Notes: generated by a model not told the origin, from the letters alone. 64,000 nucleotides of DNA from a bacterium (GCA_905221035.1 CAJNBP010000004.1:105066-169065), one strand, 5' to 3'. Counted from the stretch's first letter, positions 39,379 to 48,668 are shown. A program made the numbers and translations.

Positions 39379-40502
39379 GATAATCTCCCTTTAAAGTCTT
39401 GATAGCCGAAGGCTTTGACCAAGCTGCAGTCTCCCTGTTCGTCCATGAGATAGAGACTTGGCAAGACAATACCGTTAAAGGTATTATTTTTGACAAAGGA
39501 ATAAATGGCCATATCTTCAAAATAAAGTCTATCACCGATTTGGACTGGATTTTCAAAGCTATAATCACCAATCACATCGCCCGTCAGACAAGTATTGGAA
39601 GAAAGTCTATAGGTATGGGCTTTTTCCTGTGCCTCAAAGCCGTTTCTCAAAGGTGGACGATAGGGCATCTCAAGTACATCAGGCATATGGCAGGTCGCAG
39701 AGGTGTCTAAAACCAAGATTTCCATACCGTTTTCGACAATATCCAATACTTCAGTTGCTAGATAACCCGCATTAAGCGCAATGGCTTCACCCGGCTCGAT
39801 ATAGATTTCAAGATTGTAAGTTTCTCGGATACGCTTGATTTCTGAAATCAGCAAACCTACATCGTAACCTTCTCTTGTGATGTGGTGTCCTCCACCCATA
39901 TTGAGCCATTTAACTTGATGCAAATAGGAACCAAACTGCTCTTCTACTGCTTTCAAAGTTGTCTCTAAATCATCTGCTCCCTGCTCGCAAAGGGTATGAA
40001 AATGAAGTCCGTCAACCAAATCCAGCAAATCACTAGGAATTTTATCTAGTGTCACGCCAAAGCGAGACCCTTGTGCACAAGGGTCATAGAGCGCGTGATC
40101 TCCTTGGGTCGAACACTGAGGGTTGAGGCGCAACCCCACACTGACACCAGCATCTCGACAACGCGGACCGTGTTTACGCAACTGTCTCTCTGAGTTAAAG
40201 ACGATATGGTCCGTTATCTCCAGCAATTCCTCCAAGTCTGCATCCTTGAAAGCAGGCGCAAATACATGGACTTCTCCTGGAAATTCTTCCCTTGCCAATT
40301 TGGCCTCATAGAGTCCACTTGCTGTCGTACCAGATAGATACTGGCTAATCAAGGGATAGGTTTTATAAAGGGAATAAGCCTTTTGGGCAAGCAAAACCTT
40401 GCAGCCCGCTTCTTCTTGTACATATTGTAGAATGCGGCAATTTGCTTCTAACTTGGCCAAGTCAATGACATAGGCTGGTGTGGGTACTTGTTCTAGCTTC
40501 AT
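39375..40502 (-). CDS. nspC: Carboxynorspermidine/carboxyspermidine decarboxylase
   Basis: A 375-aa PLP enzyme of the alanine-racemase-fold group, with the PLP lysine Lys41 in LLAQKAYS and the glycine-rich phosphate site WLNMGGGHH. It decarboxylates carboxyspermidine (or carboxynorspermidine) made by the preceding dehydrogenase. It overlaps that gene by one base (TAATG) on the same transcript. Spermidine rather than norspermidine is the likely product because putrescine is made by the same operon. Confidence 0.93.
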   Translation of the reverse strand: MKLEQVPTPAYVIDLAKLEANCRILQYVQEEAGCKVLLAQKAYSLYKTYPLISQYLSGTTASGLYEAKLAREEFPGEVHVFAPAFKDADLEELLEITDHIVFNSERQLRKHGPRCRDAGVSVGLRLNPQCSTQGDHALYDPCAQGSRFGVTLDKIPSDLLDLVDGLHFHTLCEQGADDLETTLKAVEEQFGSYLHQVKWLNMGGGHHITREGYDVGLLISEIKRIRETYNLEIYIEPGEAIALNAGYLATEVLDIVENGMEILVLDTSATCHMPDVLEMPYRPPLRNGFEAQEKAHTYRLSSNTCLTGDVIGDYSFENPVQIGDRLYFEDMAIYSFVKNNTFNGIVLPSLYLMDEQGDCSLVKAFGYQDFKGRLS

Positions 40503-41761
40503 TAGTCCACCATTTGCGGATTTTCAACCACAATCCATGGCAAGCCGTACTCATTCAAAGCTTCCATGAATGGATCTGGATCCAATTCTTCAAGGTTGTA
40601 AACTCCTGGTTGTTTCCAAGTTTCGTTCATAACTAATTTGGTACCAATCATGGCTGGAACGCCTGTCGTGTAAGAAATAGCTTGCGAACCAACCTCTGTG
40701 TAACATTCCTGATGGTCGCAAACATTGTAGATGTAAATGGTTTTTTCGACACCATCTTTGACACCTGTAAAGATACAACCAATATTGGTTTTACCAACAG
40801 TGCGTGGGCCAAGGCTGGCTGGATCTGGAAGCAAGGCTTTCAAGAATTGGATTGGTACAATTTCTTGTCCGTTAAAGTTAATCGAATCTGTACGAAGGAG
40901 TCCAACATTTTCAAGACATTTCATGTGCGTCAAGTAAGATTGACCAAAGGTCATAAAGAAACGAATGCGTTTGACACCTGGAATGTTTTTCGCCAATGAT
41001 TCAATTTCTTCATGGTGAAGGAGATACATATCTTTTTGTCCAACCTGAGGGAAATCGTACTCACGCTTGATAGACATGGCTTCAACTTCGACCCACTTTC
41101 CATCTTCCCAGTAAGAACCTGGTGCAGAAACCTCACGTAGATTGATTTCTGGGTTAAAGTTTGTCGCAAATGGATAACCGTGGTCACCACCATTACAGTC
41201 TAAAATGTCGATATAGTGGATTTCATCAAAGTAATGTTTGAGTGCATAAGCTGAAAAGACACTAGTCACACCTGGGTCAAAGCCAGATCCAAGAAGAGCT
41301 GTTAAGCCTGCTTCTTTGAATTTCTCCTGATAAGCCCATTGCCATGAATAATCAAAGTAGGCTGTAAATCCAAGTTCCTTGCAGCGTTTCTCATAAATAG
41401 CACGCCATTCAGGGTCTTCTGTGTCTTCTGCTTCGTAATTAGCTGTATCGATATAGTGAACACCTGTTGCCAAACAAGCGTCCATAATTGTTAAATCTTG
41501 ATAAGGCAGAGCTACATTCAAAACAGCTTCTGGTTTGTAGCTTTCAATCAAGGCAATCACTTCTTCTACCTTATCAGCATCAAGAGTAGCTGTTTCAATT
41601 TTTGTACTTGTTTTACCTTCTAGCTTCGCTTTCAAGTCATCACATTTTGACTTAGTACGGCTAGCAATCATAATCTCTGTAAAGGTTTCGCTATCTTGAC
41701 AAATCTTTGAAATAGCAACTTGGGCAACGCCCCCGCATCCAATAACTAGTAAACGACTCAT
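40502..41761 (-). CDS. Carboxynorspermidine/carboxyspermidine dehydrogenase (saccharopine-dehydrogenase fold)
   Basis: A 419-aa oxidoreductase with an N-terminal NADP-binding VIGCGGVAQVA and the saccharopine-dehydrogenase-like body. Often labelled lys1 or saccharopine dehydrogenase. In the company of nspC it should condense aspartate semialdehyde with putrescine (or diaminopropane) to carboxyspermidine (carboxynorspermidine). Overlaps speE by 4 bp (ATGA). Confidence 0.9.
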   Translation of the reverse strand: MSRLLVIGCGGVAQVAISKICQDSETFTEIMIASRTKSKCDDLKAKLEGKTSTKIETATLDADKVEEVIALIESYKPEAVLNVALPYQDLTIMDACLATGVHYIDTANYEAEDTEDPEWRAIYEKRCKELGFTAYFDYSWQWAYQEKFKEAGLTALLGSGFDPGVTSVFSAYALKHYFDEIHYIDILDCNGGDHGYPFATNFNPEINLREVSAPGSYWEDGKWVEVEAMSIKREYDFPQVGQKDMYLLHHEEIESLAKNIPGVKRIRFFMTFGQSYLTHMKCLENVGLLRTDSINFNGQEIVPIQFLKALLPDPASLGPRTVGKTNIGCIFTGVKDGVEKTIYIYNVCDHQECYTEVGSQAISYTTGVPAMIGTKLVMNETWKQPGVYNLEELDPDPFMEALNEYGLPWIVVENPQMVD

Positions 41762-42618
41762 TTTTTTCCTTCCTCTTCTTCTAAAATGTCTTCTACATAC
41801 TTGGGCAACATAAAGGCTCCTACATGTAAGTTTGCAGTATAGTATTCTGTGAAAAGCTGGCGTTTTTTCCAGCCTTCCTTGTCAAAATCTTTGACAGGGT
41901 GGTATTTTTTCGATGCAAATCCAAACAGCCAATAGCCAGCTGGGCTAGTTGGAATATGGGCCTGATAAACCCGACTGATTGGAAAGGCTTGATTAACCTT
42001 ACGGTGCATGCTTCGACAAGCTGACTCATCCTCGTCAAAGAAAGGACTACCATGCTGGTAAATCATGATACCGTCTTCTTTGAGTGCTCTATAGCTATTA
42101 CCGTAAAATTCCTTGGTAAAGAGCCCTTCCGTATGTCCAAAGGGATCTGTCGCATCGTTGATGATAATATCATAGTCATCTTCACAGTTTCGTAAAAAGC
42201 GTAGCCCATTTTGATAGTAAATGGTAACACGAGGATCATCTAGCCCTGCGGCAAAATCTGGGAAATACTCTCGGCAAACCTCAACCAACATCTCATCTGG
42301 TTCCACAATATCGATTTGTTCTAACTCAGGATAGAGGGTTAAAACTTGAGCGACCCCGCCGTCTCCACCACCTAAAACCAAGACTTTTTTGGGATTGGGG
42401 TGGACAGCCATGGGAACATGAACGGTCATTTCATTGTAGACAAAATCATCCGCATCTGAGAATAAAACATGCCCGTTTAAAATCAAAATCTTTCCAAAAG
42501 CTGGCGTATCCAAGACTTCGATATCCTGCCATTCACTTTTACCGGCGTAGAGTTGCTTGGCTGTTCTCAGTGACAATTTCACATCTGGAGTATGAACTTC
42601 AGAAAACCATAAATCCAT
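41758..42618 (-). CDS. speE: Spermidine synthase-type aminopropyltransferase
   Basis: A 286-aa Rossmann-fold protein with the SpeE signature VLVLGGGDGGVAQVL, the acidic gate IINDATDPFGH and IVEPDEMLVEVC. It would transfer an aminopropyl group from decarboxylated SAM to putrescine. No S-adenosylmethionine decarboxylase gene is in the window, so its donor supply is uncertain and the carboxyspermidine route in the same operon may be the working one. Its ATG directly follows the speA stop (TAGATG). Confidence 0.9.
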   Translation of the reverse strand: MDLWFSEVHTPDVKLSLRTAKQLYAGKSEWQDIEVLDTPAFGKILILNGHVLFSDADDFVYNEMTVHVPMAVHPNPKKVLVLGGGDGGVAQVLTLYPELEQIDIVEPDEMLVEVCREYFPDFAAGLDDPRVTIYYQNGLRFLRNCEDDYDIIINDATDPFGHTEGLFTKEFYGNSYRALKEDGIMIYQHGSPFFDEDESACRSMHRKVNQAFPISRVYQAHIPTSPAGYWLFGFASKKYHPVKDFDKEGWKKRQLFTEYYTANLHVGAFMLPKYVEDILEEEEGKK

Positions 42619-44079
42619 CTAGTTCTCCTTTCTCTTAATGACGTTGATGTGATTGACCTCTGGATCTTCCGTCCCTTGGAGGGAGCAACCACGTTCCTTG
42701 GCAAATTGGATATAGTCGACAATTTCTCGTGTAATGCGTTCACCAGGAGCCAAGATTGGAATCCCTGGAGGATAGCACATGACAAATTCACCACAGACTT
42801 GTCCAACAGACTCATCCAAGGTTAAACTTTTTCTCTCGGAATAGAAGGCTTCTTGTGGAGACAGCACCAACTCTGGCTGGATATATTCACCAGCTATCAA
42901 ATCTTTTCCATTTCTTGAATAGAGTCTCTTAATATCAGCCAAAGCACCAACCAAGCGTTCGATGTCTTGAATTCGGTCACCAATTGAAATATAGGCTAAG
43001 ATATTGCCAATATCACCAAACTCAATCTGAATGTCGTATTCGTCTCGTAGGAGGTCATAAACCTCAATACCTGTTAAGCCAATACCCTGAGTGTAAACTG
43101 ACAGCTTGGTAACGTCAAAATCGCAAACCGAAACACCATCTATTAACTCTTTTGAGTAGGCATAATAGTCACCGATGGCATTGATTTCACGACGAGCATA
43201 CTCAGACAGTTCAATAACCTTTTCAAAAGATTCTCTTCCACGAAGGGCCAAGTTGCGACGTGAAATATCTAGACTAGCCATCAACAAGTAAGAGGCAGAT
43301 GTTGACTGAGTTAGGTTGATAATCTGACGTACGTATTCAGGATTCATCTGCTCCCCAATTAAAAGAAGCGAACTTTGTGTCAAACTCCCACCAGACTTAT
43401 GCATGGAGACTGCCGCCATATCAGCTCCAGCATCCATAGCAGAAATTGGAAGTTTATCTGTAAAATGCAAATGTGCTCCGTGGGCCTCATCTACTAAAAC
43501 CATCATGCCAGCTTCATGAGCCATTTTTGTCAATCCCTTTAGGTCTGAACAGATGCCGTAGTAAGTAGGATTGTTAATCAAAATGGCCTTGGCATCTGGA
43601 TGGTCCTTTATAGCCTGGGCTACTCGGTCGTTTTCAAGACCTAAAGCGATGCCGATTTTAGGATCTACACTCATCTCGATATAGATGGGAATGGCACCAC
43701 ATAGAACCAGCGCATTGATAGCAGATTTGTGGACATTTCGTGGCAGAATAACCTTATCTCCTGCCTTGCAGGTTGACAGAATCATAGTCTGCACCGATGA
43801 GGTTGTACCGCCAATCATAAGAAAGGCATGGGCTGCACCAAAAGCATCCGCAGCTAATTCCTCCGCCTCCCGAATAATCGAAATGGGGTGACCAAGATTA
43901 TCCAAGGGTTTCATAGAATTGACATCAATGCCAACACATTTTTCACCTAACAGTTCGACAAGTTCTGGATTTCCCCGTCCACGCTTGTGACCTGGTACAT
44001 CAAAGGGGACAATCCTTTTCTTGCGTAGCTTGACCAAGGCCTCGTATATTGGTGCTTGGTTTTGATCTAACTCTTTCAA
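42619..44079 (-). CDS. speA: Arginine/lysine/ornithine decarboxylase (fold I), probably arginine decarboxylase
   Basis: A 486-aa PLP decarboxylase of the short Gram-positive class, with PLP lysine Lys228 in SMHKSGGSLTQ and Asp197/His200 in VDEAHGAH. Annotated cad (lysine decarboxylase) in older pneumococcal genomes. The agmatine enzymes downstream argue for arginine as substrate. The start is TTG at 44079, with SD AAAGGAG six bases upstream. No promoter is visible between it and the terminator at 44143-44169, so expression seems to depend on readthrough of that RNA. Confidence 0.92.
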   Translation of the reverse strand: MKELDQNQAPIYEALVKLRKKRIVPFDVPGHKRGRGNPELVELLGEKCVGIDVNSMKPLDNLGHPISIIREAEELAADAFGAAHAFLMIGGTTSSVQTMILSTCKAGDKVILPRNVHKSAINALVLCGAIPIYIEMSVDPKIGIALGLENDRVAQAIKDHPDAKAILINNPTYYGICSDLKGLTKMAHEAGMMVLVDEAHGAHLHFTDKLPISAMDAGADMAAVSMHKSGGSLTQSSLLLIGEQMNPEYVRQIINLTQSTSASYLLMASLDISRRNLALRGRESFEKVIELSEYARREINAIGDYYAYSKELIDGVSVCDFDVTKLSVYTQGIGLTGIEVYDLLRDEYDIQIEFGDIGNILAYISIGDRIQDIERLVGALADIKRLYSRNGKDLIAGEYIQPELVLSPQEAFYSERKSLTLDESVGQVCGEFVMCYPPGIPILAPGERITREIVDYIQFAKERGCSLQGTEDPEVNHINVIKRKEN

Positions 44080-44142
44080 GACATACTCCTTTCCATATTT
44101 TTAGAACCTTATGAAAACTAAGGAACTAAAGGTTGACTCATG

Positions 44143-44169
44143 AAAAAAGAGCAGGTTTTCACCTGCTCT
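44143..44169 (-). terminator. Terminator upstream of speA
   Basis: Perfect 9-bp stem AGAGCAGGT / ACCTGCTCT closed by a GAAA tetraloop and followed by T6 on the minus strand, 64 bp before the speA start. Confidence 0.9.
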
Positions 44170-44470
44170 GCAATCTTCTGACGTTTTTATGTTTGTTTCT
44201 TTTGAGTATGTCTGTTCCTGATGTTTCCTAACTCTCTAGTAGCAAATATTACGTACTTTATTGATCGTTTCACAAGATGACGTGTGCTTTCACCACACTA
44301 AAAATTTATGAATTAGGACAAAAGTCCTAACATCAACTTATAAAAGTAGGCTTTTAACCCTATCAATAATGTGGCTTTTCAACCACGCTTCGGCATTCAA
44401 CCCTGCCTGTCCGTAGGCATTTTTTACTCGGGTTCATATTTGCTAGAAAACATCATCTCATTTTCTAAGC
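44143..44470 (-). ncRNA. Candidate ~330-nt structured leader RNA or sRNA upstream of the polyamine operon
   Basis: The transcript from the promoter at 44477-44505 has no coding frame but many local stems. These are GCT-AGAAAA / TTTTCTAGC near the 5' end, AACCC..GGGTT enclosing GCCT..AGGC, GTGGTT-GAAA-AGCCAC, TTAGGAC-TTTT-GTCCTAA, GTGTG..CACAC, and the terminal GAAA-capped terminator. It does not match any riboswitch consensus I can recall (lysine, SAM, T-box, M-box, ykkC, c-di-AMP), nor tmRNA, RNase P, SRP or 6S RNA. It could be a cis attenuator for speA or an independent sRNA. Confidence 0.7.
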
Positions 44471-44476
44471 TCCATT

Positions 44477-44505
44477 ACTATATCATGTTTTCAAGAATTT
44501 GTAAA
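44477..44505 (-). promoter_or_regulatory. Promoter of the speA-upstream RNA
   Basis: TTTACA, 17 bp, TATAGT on the minus strand. Confidence 0.75.
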
Positions 44506-44739
44506 GCGTTTTACGAAAAAAATATAAAAAAGTTCGCAAAATAGTTAGATTTTACTCGATTTACAATGATTATGTTTTTGTAAACGATTATAAAGTGAAC
44601 GAAATGATGATAGTATTTAATTTAAAATTCTTTCATGCCATTCTATACTCTTTACCTTCTGTGTTTAATCGATTAGATAAGATGACGACATTTTTACATC
44701 ATTAGAATCGTGCAACTTTTTTCAGACAGTTTTAAAAGA
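44506..44739. other. Divergent intergenic spacer between the speA leader and the VIT gene
   Basis: AT-rich, no coding frame on either strand and no repeats noticed. It separates the leftward RNA promoter from the rightward VIT promoter. Confidence 0.5.
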
Positions 44740-44768
44740 TTGATTTCCTTATATTTTTCCTTTATACT
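44740..44768 (+). promoter_or_regulatory. Promoter of the VIT-family gene
   Basis: TTGATT, 17 bp, TATACT. The start codon is only ~20 bp downstream, leaving a very short 5' UTR that contains the SD AAAAGGAG. Confidence 0.7.
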
Positions 44769-44787
44769 GGATAAAAAGGAGAATAAT

Positions 44788-45483
44788 ATGTCAGAAACAA
44801 ATCACGAAATTGATTCAAATTTTGCAGGTCGTTTAAATATCCTGCGTGCGGGCGTTCTTGGTGCCAATGATGGGATTATTTCCATTGCTGGTGTGGTTAT
44901 CGGGGTTGCCAGTGCCACTACCAATATCTGGATTATCTTTTTATCAGGCTTTGCAGCTATCTTGGCAGGTGCCTTTTCTATGGCTGGTGGGGAGTACGTA
45001 TCCGTTTCAACTCAAAAAGATACCGAGGAAGCAGCCGTTGCGCGTGAGCAAGTCTTGCTAGACCAAGATATAGAGTTAGCTAAAAAGTCCCTCTATGCTG
45101 CCTATATCCAAAATGGAGAATGTGAAACCTCTGCCCAGCTCTTGACCAACAAGGCCTTTCTTAAAAATCCACTCAAGGCTCTGGTAGAGGAAAAATACGG
45201 TATTGAGTATGAAGAGTTTACCAATCCTTGGCATGCTGCTATCTCTAGCTTTATTTCTTTTTTCCTTGGTAGCTTACCACCAATGCTGTCAGTAACTATT
45301 TTCCCAAGTGAATACCGCATTCCTGCTACTGTCCTTATCGTCGGTGTGGCTCTTCTTCTCACTGGCTACACAAGTGCTAGACTTGGAAAAGCACCTACCA
45401 AAACAGCTATGATTCGGAACCTAGCTATTGGTCTCTTGACCATGGGAGTAACCTTTCTGCTAGGACAACTTTTCAGCATTTAA
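44788..45483 (+). CDS. VIT/CCC1-family metal transporter
   Basis: 231 aa with five hydrophobic helices and the VIT1/CCC1 N-terminal signature (LNILRAGVLGANDGIISIAGVVIGVA). A cytoplasmic acidic domain follows helix 2 (DTEEAAVAREQVLLDQDIEL). Family members move Fe(II) or Mn(II) out of the cytosol. ATG 44788 is chosen for its SD; the frame extends upstream to 44710 but through the promoter. Confidence 0.88.
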   Translation: MSETNHEIDSNFAGRLNILRAGVLGANDGIISIAGVVIGVASATTNIWIIFLSGFAAILAGAFSMAGGEYVSVSTQKDTEEAAVAREQVLLDQDIELAKKSLYAAYIQNGECETSAQLLTNKAFLKNPLKALVEEKYGIEYEEFTNPWHAAISSFISFFLGSLPPMLSVTIFPSEYRIPATVLIVGVALLLTGYTSARLGKAPTKTAMIRNLAIGLLTMGVTFLLGQLFSI

Positions 45484-45722
45484 TACTCTTCGAAAATCTC
45501 TTCAAACCACGTCAGCTTCGCCTTGCCGTATATATGTTACTGACTTCGTCAGTTCTATCTGCAACCTCAAAACAGTGTTTTGAGCTGATTTCGTCAGTTC
45601 TATCTGCAACCTCAAAACAGTGTTTTGAGCTGACTTCGTCAGTTCTATCTACAACCTCAAAGCAGTGCTTTGAGCAACCTGCGGCTAGCTTCCTAGTTTG
45701 CTTTTTGATTTTCATTGAGTAT
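45483..45722 (+). repeat. BOX element A-B3-C
   Basis: boxA (45483-45539), three 45-bp boxB units (45540-45584, 45585-45629, 45630-45674) and boxC (45675-45722). Each boxB holds an inverted repeat; in units 1 and 2 it is CTCAAAACAGTGTTTTGAG. Unit 3 has both arms changed together to CTCAAAGCAGTGCTTTGAG, keeping the pairing. Frames on both strands across it are artefacts of the 45-bp period. Confidence 0.95.
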
Positions 45723-45734
45723 AAAATACAAGAA

Positions 45735-45768
45735 ATACCTCGATTTTGAAGTCGAGGTATCTTTTTTT
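45735..45768 (+). terminator. Terminator after the VIT gene/BOX
   Basis: ATACCTCGA / TCGAGGTAT stem with T8 on the + strand, located between the BOX element and the convergent ABC permease. Confidence 0.8.
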
Positions 45769-47756
45769 TACATTTGCACAATCTTGCGATAGCTTCTTGA
45801 AGTAACCATGAAAATCAAGACATAGGCGATGAGGAAGATAGCGCAGATAGACAAGGTCACAATCAACATCATAGTCGTATCCAGTACACCAATCACTTTT
45901 AAAATCAGACTAAGCATATGGTAGGCAAAGGCTAAATGTATGAAGGCAAAAAGCAAAGGAAGGAAGAAAACAGTTAAAACCTGTTTGTTAATGGTTTGCT
46001 TGATTTGCTTTTGATCTAAACCAACTTTCTGCAAGATAATAAAGCGCTCACGGTCTTCATATCCTTCAGAAATTTGTTTGTAATAGATGACCAGAACGGT
46101 TCCGACCATAAAGATAATGGATAGGAAAATACCGATAAAGAAGACACCGCCAAAGAGGACACTCATTTGAGCACCAGCATCTGCTAGAGTGCTACCATAC
46201 ACATAGTTACCTTCCGTGTTTAATTGAGCATTAAACTTTTGTAAGTATTTTTCATATTCTTCAGCGACTTTGAGTTGCTCTTCTTCACTGATACTTACAT
46301 TCATACCACCGTAAAACTGATTATAGATATCCGAATCTGGGAATTGGTCCAAAAAGGCTTGTAAATTAGGTACAACAAGGTAATTGTAATCAGAAGTCAA
46401 AATATTAAACTGATTTGGAACATGGTTTACAATGAAATCTTTAGTAAATTCTTCTTTGACAGAAAATTGATGATCATTTAGAGTTAGAGCTTTCTGTTCT
46501 TTAACTCCCTCATTCTTGGCAAAGAGTCCGATCTCATTTCCTGATAGAGAAAGTTTTTGACCAGTCATATTTTCATAATCTTTTTGGTCAAATACCATAA
46601 AAACTGTTTTGACTTGGACACGGTTTTGTCCTTTTTCAAAAATGGTTAACTTGCTACTTTCTTGGTTTGCAACACCAAAGTAAGCGTAACGAAGCACTTC
46701 TTTCTCTTTGACACTATAACCTTTGTCACTTGCAAACTGGCTCAAGAGTTTGTCCAAATCTTCTTTTTCAACATTTTGTCCAGTAATCCCAAAATCATGC
46801 GGATTTAGAACTTTTTTAAAGCTTTCTGAGGCATTGAAAATACTAGTAGCTGCTGACATGGTTACCAAAACCATTGTTGACAAAATTGCGATAGTTGCTA
46901 GTCCAACTGCATTTTTCTTCATACGGAAAATCAAGTTGGACACTGAGATAAGGTTATTTGGTTGGTAATAGTATTTCTTATTTTTCTTTAAGATTTGAAG
47001 GAAAACGGTAATCCCTGCATTAAACAATAGATAAGTACCAAAGATAACCAGCAAAACAGCTAGGAAAAAAGTTATTAGAGCTGTAAGGGGATCTTTTACA
47101 GTAACCGCAAGATAATATCCACCACCTAAACTAATCACACCAAGAATAGTTTGGAGAGATAGGAAACGACCTTTTTTCTCACCGCTAGCTTTCTCACGAG
47201 AGAGCTGGAGAGCATTCATACGGGCGATTCGAAGGGCATTCAGGAACATGAGACCTAGGAAAATCAAACCGAAGACAAGAAGTACTGTAATGACAACTTT
47301 CATCTGGAAGGTAGCGACCAGCTCAACCTTCAATTTCATCAGTTTGAGCAAGAAAGCAAAAATCAACTTGTCAAACAAGGCTCCAATACCGATACCCGCT
47401 CCAACAGTTAGCATTCCAAATAGCACCAACTCCTTAAAGGTCATACTGATCAGATGGCGCTTCTCCAAACCCAACATTCCATAAATCCCCAGTTCCTTGG
47501 AACGGTTTTTCATAACAAAACTATTGGCATAGAGGACGATAATAGCTGACGCAAGGGTGACGACAAACATACCAAATCCAAGAGTAGCTTGAATGGTTGT
47601 CCCTCCACGGATTTCCGAAATCTTGGGATTGAAGGTTAGAGAGTAAAAGAGATAGGTGACGGTGACTGCCAAGAGAACAGCCAGCGCAAAAGGATAGTAG
47701 AGTTTGCGGTTTTTAATCAAGTTAGATACCGCTAACTTATTGGTTAATCGAAACAT
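45768..47756 (-). CDS. FtsX-type ABC permease of a bacitracin/peptide-resistance transporter (BceB-like)
   Basis: A 662-aa permease with ten hydrophobic segments arranged 1+3+2+1+3 and a ~200-residue extracellular domain (~310-520) between helices VII and VIII, the BceB hallmark. Close to pneumococcal SP_0912, which I recall as contributing to bacitracin and nisin tolerance. It partners the ATPase whose stop is 1 bp upstream. It probably frees or exports peptides bound to lipid II-cycle intermediates. Confidence 0.88.
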   Translation of the reverse strand: MFRLTNKLAVSNLIKNRKLYYPFALAVLLAVTVTYLFYSLTFNPKISEIRGGTTIQATLGFGMFVVTLASAIIVLYANSFVMKNRSKELGIYGMLGLEKRHLISMTFKELVLFGMLTVGAGIGIGALFDKLIFAFLLKLMKLKVELVATFQMKVVITVLLVFGLIFLGLMFLNALRIARMNALQLSREKASGEKKGRFLSLQTILGVISLGGGYYLAVTVKDPLTALITFFLAVLLVIFGTYLLFNAGITVFLQILKKNKKYYYQPNNLISVSNLIFRMKKNAVGLATIAILSTMVLVTMSAATSIFNASESFKKVLNPHDFGITGQNVEKEDLDKLLSQFASDKGYSVKEKEVLRYAYFGVANQESSKLTIFEKGQNRVQVKTVFMVFDQKDYENMTGQKLSLSGNEIGLFAKNEGVKEQKALTLNDHQFSVKEEFTKDFIVNHVPNQFNILTSDYNYLVVPNLQAFLDQFPDSDIYNQFYGGMNVSISEEEQLKVAEEYEKYLQKFNAQLNTEGNYVYGSTLADAGAQMSVLFGGVFFIGIFLSIIFMVGTVLVIYYKQISEGYEDRERFIILQKVGLDQKQIKQTINKQVLTVFFLPLLFAFIHLAFAYHMLSLILKVIGVLDTTMMLIVTLSICAIFLIAYVLIFMVTSRSYRKIVQM

Positions 47757-47757
47757 A

Positions 47758-48516
47758 CTAATTCACCTCGCTTGCCATGACAGTCAAGGTATCAGAGATT
47801 TCTTGGAACATCTGACGCTCAGTCTTCTCTCCACGGTAGATTTGATTGTAAAGAATGCCATCCTTGATAAAGAGTACACGCTTAGCCCTGCTAGCCGCTG
47901 CTGTTGAGTGGGTTACCATGAGAATGGTTTGGCCACGCTCATTGATTTCATCAAATACATCAAGTAAGGCTGCAGATGATTTGGAATCAAGAGCTCCTGT
48001 CGGTTCGTCTGCAAGGAGAATTTCAGGTTCTGTGATGATGGCGCGCGCTACTGCTACACGCTGTTTTTGCCCACCAGAGATCTCGTAAGGGTACTTCTCT
48101 TGCAATTGGTTGATGCCTAGATTCTCAGCAGTCACCACCAATTTCTTCATCATCTCCGTAATGGGTCTTCTTGACAATACAAGCGGAAGCAAAATATTGT
48201 CCTTAACAGATAGGGTATCTAACAAGTTAAAGTCTTGGAAGACGAAGCCCAACTTTTCACGACGGAAGCTAGAAGCCTGTGAATTTTTAATGGTTGCTGT
48301 GTCGGTTCCATTCAGGTAAACTTGTCCACGAGTTGGTTTATCCAGCATAGCTAGAATATTGAGCAAAGTTGATTTACCAGAACCAGATTCACCCATGATG
48401 GCAACGTAGTCACCTTTTTCAACGGTAAAGTGAATATCCTTGAGAGCCTCTACTTGGTTGCCCTGAAAACGTGTTTTATAAATTTTTTGAACGTGTTTTA
48501 CATCTAAAAGTGTCAT
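47758..48516 (-). CDS. ABC transporter ATP-binding protein (BceA-like)
   Basis: A 252-aa MacB/LolD-type ATPase with Walker A AIMGESGSGKSTLLN (~36-50), Q-loop FVFQDFNLL, signature YEISGGQKQRVA and Walker B ILLADEP. Start ATG 48516 follows SD AAAGGAG; the frame upstream to 48573 overlaps the 36-aa peptide gene in another frame. First transporter gene of the operon after that peptide. Confidence 0.9.
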   Translation of the reverse strand: MTLLDVKHVQKIYKTRFQGNQVEALKDIHFTVEKGDYVAIMGESGSGKSTLLNILAMLDKPTRGQVYLNGTDTATIKNSQASSFRREKLGFVFQDFNLLDTLSVKDNILLPLVLSRRPITEMMKKLVVTAENLGINQLQEKYPYEISGGQKQRVAVARAIITEPEILLADEPTGALDSKSSAALLDVFDEINERGQTILMVTHSTAAASRAKRVLFIKDGILYNQIYRGEKTERQMFQEISDTLTVMASEVN

Positions 48517-48530
48517 GAGAATCTCCTTTC

Positions 48531-48641
48531 TTAATAACCCATTAATTGAAATGTTGCTTGCATCATAGCGCATCCCAGTTGAACGCGCTCGATTTCTTTG
48601 TGACTTGGTTTTCTTGTTTTCTTATGTAAGATTTGTTTCAT
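48531..48641 (-). CDS. 36-aa conserved-looking peptide ahead of the bacitracin-type ABC operon
   Basis: A short frame with ATG at 48641, SD AAAGGAG at 48649-48655 and stop TAA 14 bp before the ATPase start. The peptide begins MKQILHKKTRKPSHKEIE, so its N-terminal half is strongly basic, and ends QLGCAMMQATFQLMGY. It sits between a clear promoter and the transporter genes and has a good SD, so translation is likely. It could be a leader peptide sensing translation stress or a small membrane-surface peptide. Confidence 0.6.
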   Translation of the reverse strand: MKQILHKKTRKPSHKEIERVQLGCAMMQATFQLMGY

Positions 48642-48668
48642 GATGTTACTCCTTTGTTCTTTATGAGT

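Noticed and set aside
42579..44079. Possibility that the speA leader is a lysine riboswitch or T-box
   Set aside because: The conserved blocks of those families (for lysine the GAGGUGCGC-type core; for T-box the GGUGGNACCGCG bulge) are not present.
45512..45781. Open frames on both strands across the BOX element
   Set aside because: They arise from the 45-bp boxB period (15 codons) and have no start signals of their own.
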